Of a stretch of DNA of 64,000 nucleotides, positions 49,901 through 61,900 are shown in pieces. Source of the DNA: Nocardia sp. NRRL S-836 (GTDB lineage Bacteria > Actinomycetota > Actinomycetes > Mycobacteriales > Pseudonocardiaceae); the NCBI RefSeq assembly GCF_001279525.1, contig NZ_LGDY01000097.1, forward strand, positions 46,076 through 110,075. Reading direction: 5' to 3'. A program made the translations under genes and the position numbers. The notes under the pieces are model-generated. The model was not told where the DNA came from. It made no database searches and saw only the letters and a program-made list of their open reading frames with translations. Within the stretch, counting starts at the first letter, position 1; every line of letters begins with the position of its first letter.

Positions 49901-52900
49901 CGGGCGTGTGTGTCCACCTTTGATACCCACCGGCCGCGAAGGCGCTGGAGAACGCGTCGAGGTCGCCGACGACACCGTTGAGCGAGATCAACGCAACGCT
50001 GCGGTCAAGGCTCCCTCCGGTCTCCATGCTCAGCATGCCGCGCAGACGGTCGTCCGCGCGCATCACCTTGGCAATAGTCTCGAGGCCCAGGTCCACGACG
50101 GCCTGGTCACCGCGTATCGCCTGAACTCCACGCTTGCCGGAGCTCACGATCAGGAAGGCCGGAAGCTCGTCCTGCCACGGCCCCTGCACGCCGCCCCGAG
50201 CATGGCCGTACTGGTAGTCGAGCCACTCCACGGTGCTCGCCGTGGCGTTGTCGGCCCACCGGCGCGCCCGGTCGAACTCGACCTCGTCACCGGGAGCCCT
50301 CAGACCGATCGCCACAACGGAGCCGTAGCGGTTGTACAGCACCTCTGTTCTGAGATCTCCCGCGCGCAAGGGGGACACGAGGACGAACTCGGTGGTGGGG
50401 TCGTGGGTGAGCGAGTCCTCCGTGATCTCGACCGCACCGTTGGGGGCGTAGACGTCGTTGAAGAAACCCTCCTCGCGCAACGCTCCGGCGAAGTCGAACC
50501 CCAACCAGCCGAAGTTCGCCTCGGCGCCGGCGAAACTCGCGAGCAGCACCACGGGGCGGCTCGGATCGGCATCCAGCGCGGCGCGGAACTCCAGGTCGGA
50601 CAGCCTCATCCGGGCCAGGTCGTCGCCTCCGAGCTCCAGCACCGTCCCGGTCCACGCGGTCAGCCGGGTGAACGTGCCGTCGGGAGAACCCACCGCGACG
50701 ACCAGCGGTGATTCGGGTGCCCACGGACCCACCGGACCTTCCGCACGGCCCGTCCGCACGGAGTCGACGAAGCCCTGGAGCGTTGCGGACTCCAGGCTCC
50801 CCGCCGGGAACCCGGTCACCGGGTCGCCCCCCACACTCACCACGTCAGCGAAGGACGGTGCTCCGCTCTCGACGATCCGGTCGCCGTGGGAGATCGTCAG
50901 CGAGCCCGAGGGGTTGAGATCCAGCCAGCCCTCGAAGTCGTGGCTCTGCAAGGGTCCGGCGAGGTCTCGGAGCTTGTTCAGGAACCTCGCGTTCTCCCCG
51001 AACGCTGAGCTGTCATAGGTGAACAGCAGCACCTGAGGTCGCACCGGCCCGCCCACCGCCCTGTGGAACAGCGTCGAACCCGCCAGCAAAGGCGCCGCCA
51101 CCTCCGGGACCGCGGATATGACGGAACCGTCCACCAGGGGCATGACGTACCCGTCGTCGTTGTGTTCACCCATCAGGGTCATCGGACGGACTCGAGCGCC
51201 CGCCGTCGCGGGAGCCCACCTCGCGACGTGGACGTGCTCCACCACGTTCCCTGCGGCGTCCTTGGCCTCCTCGAACACCACGCGTTGGGACTGGTCTGTG
51301 GACCAGGCGAACGATCTCACCCTGTCGTCGTCCAGAACAGCGGGAGTGGCGAACCCGATTCCCACCAGGCTGCCGTCGCTCCTCTCGAACGGAGTCCAGT
51401 TGACATCCTCCGGCCGGACCTCGGAGACAGGCTCGAAATAACCACCATCGCGCACGAAGGTGGCGCCCCACGGGTCCAGCTCGAGCAGATCGGTGGCCCT
51501 GCTCACGAGGTGGCGCGCTCCTGCGGCCCACAACGCTTCCGTGAACTCCTCCGCCGCGAACTCGGATGTCGCGCGACGGTTCGGATCGACGCCGACGAGC
51601 CGGATCGGTGTGGAGGGGACGACCCAGCGCCGGTAGGCAGCAGAGCTCACGACACGGGACGCGAGGGTGTCCGGCGTGATCAACAGGCCTTGTACGAGGA
51701 ACCTGTCCCCCGCGAGTGTCGCGTAGACGTAGAAGGGCTTGCGGGCTCGGGCGTTCTCCGGGTGCCCCGCGTGCAGGTGGCCCCACTCCGGCTGGTCCGG
51801 CAAGCCGGAGTCGAAGCTCAAGCCTCCTGCCGTGGCGTCGTTCGGAGCGTGCTCGTCGCTCCCGGCCTGGTCCGGCAGGCCCACGACGACGCTGACCTCG
51901 GCGGCCGACAGAACGTCCACCAGCACCCTGTCCGGCGCCGGCTGGGAGGGATCTGCCGCCTGGTCGTCCCACAACATGGACGCGATGACGCTCGTCTGAT
52001 CGGACGGGCCGGCGATCAGGACGACCGGCGCCGCCAGCCCGAGGTCCTGCTGAAGCTTCACAGACGTGGACAACCTGGACTTCAGCACCGCCAGATTCGC
52101 CTGCTCCGCGAAATCGGCGAGCTGGTTGGACACCGGATCGACGTGGAAGCGACTGGGCCGTGCCAGCTCCTCCTCGATGACGTCGCGCAGTGCGGGCATG
52201 GCCGATGGGCGCATGGGTGGCTGCACCAGCTCGAACCCGGCCGGGATGGATCCCGCATCGCTCGCGGTGTCCGAGCCGGAGTCGTAGTCCTCCGCACCGG
52301 GGATCGGCGTCGCGGGCCGCGACAGGAGAGAAACCGAAGCCACGGTGTCGTTCCCGCGCGTAGGAACGTCCAAGCCGCCCGTCGTGCGGACACCGTCCGC
52401 GTCGATGGTGTGGAACGTGCCGGAACCCAGTGCCGTGACCGAACCGTCCTCGGCGACCTCGACGCGGCTGTCCGGACCGGTCACCCCGCCGCGGTAACCC
52501 CCGTCGCGCAACAACGACGAAAGGCGCCCCAGCCGGCCGTCCACCTCGCAGCTCAGGAACACCAGCTTCGAGGCCTGCCGCCAGGTCTGCCCGCCCGGCA
52601 GCCCGGTCGCGGTCAGCAGCCGCATGACACCGGCCTCGTCGAGCCGCACCACCCCGCCGTTCACACCGCGCCACGGCAACGAGAACCCGCCCTCTCCGTG
52701 GTGCACCACCACGGAGAACCGGTCACTGCCACCCGCGCCCCTGCGGAACGCCTCCCGGACGATCGCGCCCTCTCCCTGACCGAGGAAGGCGACACCGGCG
52801 ACCCGGCCGTTCCCGTCCAGCAGTGGCGATGGGTCCATTTCGGACAGGACAGGACCGGTCAGCAGGGCGAGCGGGACAGGGCGGTCCACCGTCCCGGGTG

Positions 52901-55900
52901 GACTGTCCAGGGTCACGCGCGAGCCCGCGGCGGAGGTGGACGACTCCGGGGTGGACCGCCCGTCCGCCGTCCGCTGCCCGGTGAAGGGCGATCGCGTCAC
53001 CGCGACGGTGGCCCGCCCGCTGCCGGAGTTGCTCATCGCGGGGAAGGCCGCGCCGACCGCGGTACCCCGCCGGTCGCGGAACAGCTCCCGGATGCTCTCC
53101 TGGTTCCCGGTGCTGACGACGTCCGAATCGGGTCGTGCCTCCAGCGCCACCTCGATCCTGACCTCGTGCGGCCCGACACCGTGGTCGCCCTGCGGCCCCC
53201 GGATCGTGATCCGGACGTGGCCGACGTCCACGGGCATCCCGCGGTGGGCCATGTCCTGCGCCTCGTCGGCCAGCGCCGCGCGGAACCGGCGCTCGACCTC
53301 GGCCACCCGAGCGGACGAGAGCAGCCCACCGGTCTGCGGGTGCACCGGACCGCGGCTCGTTCCCCCGCCCTGGATCGTCACGGCCGGCATCGCCGTGAAC
53401 CAGTGCTCCTGCGGAAGCCTCAGCTGCCGCCACGCCGCGGCCCGCACCACGGCACGAGCGGTCGTCTCGATGTCGACAACCGAATCGCTGCGGACGTCCG
53501 TTCCGCTCGGGTCGAACTTCGCGGTGACCTCGGGAACGTGGTTGGCCGCCAGTTCCCGCAGTTCGACGGGCGGGCGTGCGCGGCCGCCGGAAGCGACGAC
53601 CTCGACGATGTCGCCGCCGTCCTTCACCTCGTAGTTGTAGCCGTTGCCGACCATCAGCTCCCGGGTGGCCGCGAACACCCTTGGGACCGGTCGGTGCGGC
53701 GCGACCGATCGCCACGCCCGCTGGACCGCGTTGGCCACGCTCTCGCCGCCATGACCAGGTTCAGCCCCTGCATGGCACACCTCGAGCACCAGGGCTGGAG
53801 TGGTGTTCGGATGCGCCTGCGCGAACAGGTGGTGGCCGCTGAGAACGGCAACCGCCGCTCGCGCGTCCAGGCGGACCTGATCACCCAGCAGGTAGGGCCG
53901 ATTTCCCGGCAGTGCCCCGTACATGCTCGACGAGGACCCGTGTGCCCCGGCGTACCAGGTCTCGAGCCCGAAGAAGGGACTGAGCTTCGGCACCGAGGTC
54001 TTCGTTCCGGTGCCGGACGAGTCCGGGAGCACGCGGCTGGAGAGGTAGAAGTCGCGGTAGCCGGTGCTCGCTCTGCCCGCGTCGTCCACGTCGCAGATCA
54101 GATCGAAGTCCGATGACGGGAACATCACACCGTGAGGACCCTGAATGTCGTTCTTCTTGAGGTACGACACGAAGCCGGAGGCCTCGACGGGTGGCGTGGC
54201 CACACTGTCGAACCGGGGCACCTCCACGACGACCGAACCGTCGGGCGAGAACCGCGTCCATCCACCGGACCAGTGGATCCTGCGCGCGTAGCCGCCTCCG
54301 GCGAGGCCCGTCGCCAACTCGTCCGGCCCCACCACGGGACCGTCGATCGCGGCGAACACGACCGATGGTTCCACCAAGCCCGTGTCGTCGGCAGCCGTCC
54401 TTCCCCTGCCGAGGAGGAACCGCAGCCTCAGGTCGTTCCGCAGCACCCTCATCAGGACCTGCGAGGTGACGTCGAGATCGCCCAGTCCTCGCAAGGAGGC
54501 GCGGTAGCCGGATGGACCGGTTCGCACGAGGACGAACACCGGCGTGTTGTTGTCGCGCGACCAGGTCGCGTTGACCTCGGTGCCGTCCAGCCGTTTCGGG
54601 AACCGCAGCGAGCGCTCCCGCGCAGCTTTGACCCACTCCTCGATCTCGGCGAAGTAGGCCTCGTCACCCTGGGTGCGCACGAGCAGGACCCTGGGGTTGC
54701 CCTCCTGGTCCAGCACCGGCGTCACGTCGAGGTCACCGGCTCGCAGCCCCGACACGTCCGTGTACTCGGTTTTCGGGTCATCGATCGTCGTGAGGTCGCC
54801 GCCGCCCTGCAACGCGTACACCGCCGGCGGGAACAAGCCGGACTCGTGCAGCCGTGTGACGAGGTCGAAGGCGAAGGTGCCGAAGTCCTGCTCACCGGAC
54901 AGGTGCGGTTTGACGATCACCAAGGGACGAGGGGGATCGGCCGTCATCGCCGAGTGGAAGCCCGGATCGGACAACAACGCCGTTCCGCCCCAGGCACCGT
55001 CCACGTCGACCTGCTCGACACCGGTGAGAGTCGCGCGGGCGCCACCCGCGGCGTCACCGGGAGCGACCACGAAGAACGGCCGTGCGGCGCCCCACGGGCC
55101 GGGAACCACGAAACGCCCGTTTTCCACAGCTTCGGAGAACGCCTGCAACATGGCATGCGACCACGGGCCCGTCTGCTCCGCGCCGGGAAGACCGAACACC
55201 GAACCGGAGCGGAACACCGACGTCGCGTCGACCGGCACCGGGCGGTGGTCGAAGAGAACGTTCGTCGCCACGACCGCGACGCCGTCCGTCCTGATCCCGA
55301 TCTCGCCGACGGCGATGTAGGTCTCGAACGTCTTCCCGGTGGCCTTGGAGAGTTCGGCCACCAGTTCAGCGGTGAGGTCGAGGGCCTGTTGCAGGTCGTT
55401 CCGGAGGATCCGGTTCAGCAGCACCAGGGCCGGTTGCTCGGGTCCCGTGACCGCGGTGAGGAACTCCGGCCTGTTCACCAGGAACTCGGCGGTCTCCCGC
55501 GGGGTCGACCGCAGCGTCCTGCCGTCTGGACCGACCCTGAGGCCGAAGTGCCCCGGATCCGGGTGCGACGACAGTGCCAGGACCAGGGGACGCACCCGCC
55601 CCGGTTCGGTGAGCGCTGCCCACGGAAGCGGCAGTTCACGTCCGGCCGCGTCGGGCTGACCCGGAGGAACCACCTCCGAAACCCGTTCCGCGTGCACTGT
55701 CCGGATGGTTCCCGGTAGAGGGGTGAACCAGCGTGGTCTGGAGACGTCGAACCCGATCAGAGCGCCGGACGAGTTCGTGATGGGACCGGATACCACGTTC
55801 TCGGAGGTGATCGCGTACTGCCTGTCGAACAACAGGTCGGTCGGCTTCACCAGGGCTCTGAGATCGTCCGGGTCGTCCTCCTCGACTCTGCTCCACACCG

Positions 55901-58900
55901 GCCGCGGCGGCGCGTCCTCCTGCATCACCTCGGAGAACCGCCGGACGAACCCCTCGGCGACTGGGTCGCCGGTCGCACTGTTCGCCAGATCGCTGCCTCG
56001 GTTGACCAGGATGACGTGAATGGGCAGGTCCCGATCGAGCGACCTGTAGGTGTCCGATTCGCGCACCACTCGGCCGGCGGTGTCCGCGTCGAGCTCGTCG
56101 TCACCGGCGAGAACATGACCGTTCTCGTACTCCAGCAGGACGAACGCCGACGAGGTCGCGGTCCAGTCGCCCTCCCCGAGCCACCCGTGCACGCGCTGCG
56201 GCCACCCGTCCGATTCCGACTCGTCGGACACCAGGGCGATCGCTTCGCGTGCATTTTTCGTCGGCTGGTAGGTGACGACGGCCGACGTGGGTGTCGAGGG
56301 GCTCCCGGCGGTGCTGGCCGGACCGGCGGGAGGGGCGCCACCGGGCAATCCCTCGCGCTCGCGCTCGTCCAGCCGGGTCCCGGTGTCGTCCGCCAGCTTG
56401 GCCGCCAGGTCCGACGGACTCTCCCGGTCGCCCAGCAGACCGCGGAGCTCCTGGTACCTGCGGTAGGCCACCAGCCGGACGATGGCGTCGTGGTCGAGGT
56501 TCTCCTGCGCGGGGACCTCGATGAACAACGGCGACCTGCGCACGTGCCGATCCACGATCCGGCGCGCCTCCTGCAGCAGCGCGTCCACGTCGCTTTCCCG
56601 CGCCTTGCCCCAGAACTGGTCGACCTCTCCCACCTCGGCGAGGGTCGAGAGCAGCCGCGTGCGCGGATCGGTGTCGTCTTCGGTACCGGTGGGCGGGAAG
56701 TGGACGCCGAACTCCGCACCGAGGTCGACCGTCAGCGGAACCGCGTCACGGGGAGTCGTCTCCTCCCGCGCGGAGTCGATCTCGGTCGTGTCGTGGCGCG
56801 GCGTGGTCCGCGGCGGCGGCGGGGGCGTGCGCGGCTCGACCGCGTCGACGACGTCAGGCCGCTCGTCAACGACGTCAGGCCGCTCTTCGTCGGCGTCAGG
56901 CCGCTCATCAACGACGTCAGGCCGCTCCTCCTCAGCAGCTTCCCGGCGCTCTTGGTCGGCCGCCTCCCGGCGCTGCTCGGCGGCGATCTCGCGGTCGTGC
57001 TCGGCCTTGGCGTCCCACCACTCCTGCTTCGCCTTCTCCTCCGCCCGCACGGCCGCGCGTTCCGCCTCGACGGCGGCGGCGTGGGCGGTGGAGACCGCGC
57101 CGGACTGCACGATGACGCGCGTGAGCCGCGTTTCCCGGTCGACCAGCCTGCGCAGGCCTGCCTCGGCAGCCGCCCACTCACCGCGTCGCCGCGTCACCTC
57201 CGCACGGCTGTGCTTCCTGGACTCGGCGGGTGCGTTCTTCCAGTCCGTGCGCGCCTGCGTGAACTCGTCACGACGCACGCGCACCAGTTCCCGCTGGGCG
57301 TCGATGAGGGGCCGGATCTCCTGCCGGTCCACGACCGCGTCGGAGCGCCGCTTGTCGGCGGCGTCCAACGGCGGGGCGGCGGCCTCCACCCTGGCGGACG
57401 CGGCGATCCTGGTCCGCTCGGCCTTCAGCCAGGCCTCGGCCTTTTCCGCCAGCTGCTTCGTGGAGTCCACCAGCGGGGCGGGCAGTTCCCTGCCCGTCAG
57501 TCGCGAGGCGTCCGCGTCGTACATCCGCACGGCGAACGCGTCGTGCACGCGGCGGTCCTTGTAGACCACCGCTGTCGCATCGCCGTGGCGCGCCTGCGTG
57601 CGGGGCCGGGCGACGACACGGGTGTCCACGCTGGTGACCAGGGCTCGGGTGAGCTCCTCGTCCGTCCTGGTCTCCGAGCTCATCGGCTCGGCGGCCTTGC
57701 TCTCGTCCGTCCGGGAGAGCTCGCCCTCCTCCGGCTCGGGGCCGAGCGCGGTGTGCGTGGTCCTGGTCGTGGACCCGGCCTTCGCGTCGAAAGGGCTGCG
57801 GAACGGCTTCGGCCCGGGCTCGCTGCCCTTCACCGGGTCGGTCGAGGTCGCCTGGCCGGCCGCGCCGAACGGGGCCGTGTGGAGCAGCTCCGCCTCGGTG
57901 CCGCTGGTGAGGCTGACCTCGGTCTCCTCCGACTTCGTGCGCTGGGCGTCGATGCGCACGCCCGCGCTCGTGCTCGCGAACCTCGGCATGCCCGACGGCC
58001 GGAAGTGGATCTCCACGTCGTGGTCGAGGCCGTCGCGCAGGGAGAGGACGAACCGGCCGTCCAGGGCGGCGTGGAACGCGGCGCGCACGCTCGTGGGCGT
58101 GATCGCGGTCCGGAGCACGCGCTGGACCTTCGGAGTGATGTCGACGCCCGCTCCGCGCAGCACGTCCGCCACGTCGCGGCGCAGGACGCGGATGTCGCCG
58201 AAGTAGTGCTCCGCCCAGTGGGTGCCGACGTCCGTCATCGGCGGGACGGGCGTGCCGTCCGGCAGCCTCGTCCGCCACGCCGCCATGTCCTCGTCGCTCA
58301 GCGGGCCGGTGACGACACCGTTGTCCGCTTCCGCCGAGCCGAGCCGGCCTCCCCGCACCGGTGGGGGGAACGCCTCCTCCGCGAGCTTGGTGACCTCGGC
58401 CTCCTCGGTCACCTCGACCGAGCCGTAGTCACGTCCGTGGCGCTGGATCCGCAGCGAGACGTCCAGGCGTCCACTGTGGACGGCGACAGGGCCTTTGACG
58501 GTGGCCGACTGGCTGTACTTGGTCCGGTTCTCCGTGGTCTCGTTCAGCTCCGTGCGGCCGAAGATCCCCTCAAGACCAGGACCGGCGCCCACCTGGCCCT
58601 CGGTCCGCCGGGTCTTGGTGAACCCGTCCTGCGCGCTGTTCGGGTCGACCGGGTCAGGGTTGCGCAGGGCGGCCACCGCGCGGGACGACGCCACGGCCGT
58701 GAACAGGGTCCGCACCCGGCTCTTGACGCCCTGCGCACCGAGCTCCGCGCTCACCCCGGCGACGAGCTTCGTCACGTTCCGCACGCTGCCCGGCGAGGGT
58801 TCCTCGGTGAACGACGCGTCCATCGTGAGCTCGAAGGTCTCGCCGTCGAAGCGGTCCTCCAGCCGGATCGGGGCCACCTGCCCGCCGTTGATCAGGCTGT

Positions 58901-61900
58901 TGACCATGCGGTTGCTGTCCGACAGGAACGTCTTGACGCTCGTGATGTTGGCGTTCTCGGGGTCGAGGGTGGAGTCCGGCAGCAACCTGCGGGCCTTGTC
59001 AGGGCCGATGGCGGGGTGGCGCGCCAGCTCGTCGCGCAGGGCGTCGACGTGCTGGCGGAGGTCGATCGACCGGCTGATGCCACCGAGCCCGATCGACTGG
59101 CCCTCGGTCCGGCCGGGGCTCAGCGACGGTGGCACGGCGAGCGTCCCGTCCGGACGGGGAGCGGCCGGAGGCGTGCCGGTCGTGAGCTCCGCGAGCTGGT
59201 CCGCCGTCACCCAGGCGAGCACGGACCCCGGCAGGGGGACGACCTCACCGGCCCTGGTGAGCGGTTTCGGGGCGGTCAGCCCGAAGGTGAGGTTGCGCTT
59301 GTGGACGGCCTCCGCCACGACGGTCGCGTCGACGTCGAGGCGGACCAGGAACATCTTCCTCGGCAGCTCGCCGATCGTGAACTTCTCCGTGGTCTCGACG
59401 TGGCCGGAGGCCGACCTGCCGTCGCTGCCGCTGTACGGCGCTCCGACGAGGACGAGAACGCTGCGGGGCTGTGCGTGCGTGCCGGGCTCGCCGCTGTTCA
59501 CGTTCTTCTCGGTCAGCACCGGAACTCCGACGACGTAACCGCCGAAGGTGTCGACGGGGCCGCCGAGACCGGTGGCCTTCGACGTCCCCTGGAGCTCGCG
59601 CACGACCTCCTGGTACTCCTGCGCGGTCACCTGGTTCGCCGACAGGCGGGGTTCGAAGGTGACCCCCCAGGCGCCGAACAGGTCGTGCGCACGGCGGCCG
59701 TACAGCTTCTTGGCCGAGTCGATCACCTTGACGTCGCTGAACAGGCGCAGGTCCTGCGAGAGCTTCTCGGTGGCGAGCTCCTCGCTGATCGTCTGCGCGA
59801 TGACGCCGGTGCGGATGTGCACCACCGGGTCGTGGTCGGACGCGATGCTCATCATCTCCAGCGCGGACTGCTGGAGCTTCTCCGCGCCGTGGAACGACAC
59901 GATCTCGATGTCGTCGAAGCGGTGCGACATCGGCGGGCGCAGCTTGTGCGGTGCGGGCGGGTCGGGCAACGTGCGCGTGGGAGGGGGCACGACCGGCGCG
60001 TCGGGCTCGGCGTCGAACGGGTTGCCCGGTGCCAGCAACGCTTCGGGGACCAGCGTGCGCATCTCGACCGAGATCTCACCGGGCACGTGGGGCATCACCG
60101 CGTGCGCGGGCAGCTGGCGGCCACTGCTGCCGGGGATGATCCGGCGGATGGCCTCGCTGTGGCGGCGCTCCGACTCGACCTCGGTGGTGATCGTCAGCGT
60201 GGACCTGAACTGGCGGATCCTCCTGTCGCCGATCTCGCCGTCCTCGGTGAGCGAGTCGCCCTTGCGCCGTTCGACCCTGCGCTTCGCCTTCGAGCCCAGG
60301 GTCGTCTCCTTCGACCAGGTCCGTGCTCCGCGCACGCCGAACAGGAGAACGCCGAACGTGGTGGTCGAGGGCATCGAGCCGGGGATCAGGCCCATGAACC
60401 GCAGCTGGGGGCCACCGCCGAGCTCGACCGTCTTGGAACCACCGCTCTCGATGCCGTCCGTGGCCTTGCCGACGTAGACCTCCGCGAGCTCGTCGGCGGT
60501 GAGCGGATCACCCTCCTGGATGTCGCCGACCCGTGCCGTCACGGTCACCGTCGTGCGGTAGTCGTGGAACCAGCCCTTGCGCCGCAACGGGATCCGCAGC
60601 CCGCCGTCGCTCAGCCGCCGGGTGAGGCGGGTGATCTCGTTCTCGTCCAGTGCGTCCTTGAGCACCCTGCCGCGCTGGATCGCCTCGACCGCCTTCGCGG
60701 TGAGCCGGCCGTCCTCGACGTCGCTGTCGGTGAACTCCCGGATGAACCTGGACCTGCTGACGTACCACTGCCTTTGCAGCGGAACGTGGTGCAGCAGCGG
60801 CACGAGCGCCTGTTCGAGCAGCCGGCCGCTGTCGACCTCCTCCACCACACCGAGGATCGCCTTGCCGCGCTCGAACTCCGGTGGCCCGTGCACGGTCCGG
60901 TCGGCACCACCGCGGAACTCGTTGTCCTCCGGGCGCGGTTCGACGAGCCCCACCCGTGCCGCGTTGCGCCGGGAGGTCCAGTGGTGGGCGTTGACGTTGC
61001 CGTCCAGCTTCCAGGGCTGCTGTCCCTCCTTGCCGACCTGGCGGACCTCGATGTCGTAGACCATCTCGTAGCGGACGGCGTCGCCCGTGATCTGGAGCGC
61101 CTGCTTGGCGGCGTTCGAGCTGGTGACCTTCCCCGACGTGGCCTTCTCGATGCTCGCGGTGTTCGTCACGCCACCCGCTGCCATGACACCGGGTACCGGT
61201 TCGGCGCCGCCCCCGATGAAGCTGGACACCGCGAGCTTCCGCTTCACCGCGTACTTGCCGGAGTGCTCGTAGTGCGCGTGTGTCCGCTCGGTGACCTTGA
61301 TCTTGTCCCTGACCTGGTCGACGCGCACCCACCGTGCGACGGCGCGCATCTCCAGCTGCGTCCTGCGCGGACGCCACTCGAACCCGCGCCCGTGCCCCTT
61401 GAAGATCGGCGGGGAGGCGACCCACCCCGCTTCCGGGTTGGCCTCGCCGTCGTAGACCGCCATCTCCGGCAGGTGCTCGGCGATGCTGCTCTCGCTGAAG
61501 AACTCGTTGACGGCGTCACGACCGGCCGAGCCGACCGCGGTCGCCTTCGGGAAGCCCCGCTCCAGGCGGGCCAGCACCTGGTCGGCGAAGGTGGGCACGC
61601 CCTCGCGGTTGACCACGGCCGACTCGGTGGCGACGCCACTCGGCAGGCCGGTCAGCTCCGGCAGGCGGGTGGTCTCGTCAGCCTGCTTCTCCCGCCACAC
61701 CGGGTCGTCGGCGACGAGCCGGTCGCGGTCGGCCTGGGTGACCGGGGCGATGTCGGCCCTGATGATGTCCGCGATCCTCGACTCGGGCGCGGTCCGCTCG
61801 TGGCGCACCGTCCGGCCCGCGTCGTCCTTCGTCGGCAGGTCGGTCGGCACCGTCAGGGTCACCCAGCCCTCGACCTGGACCTCCTGCTCCCCCTCCGGTG

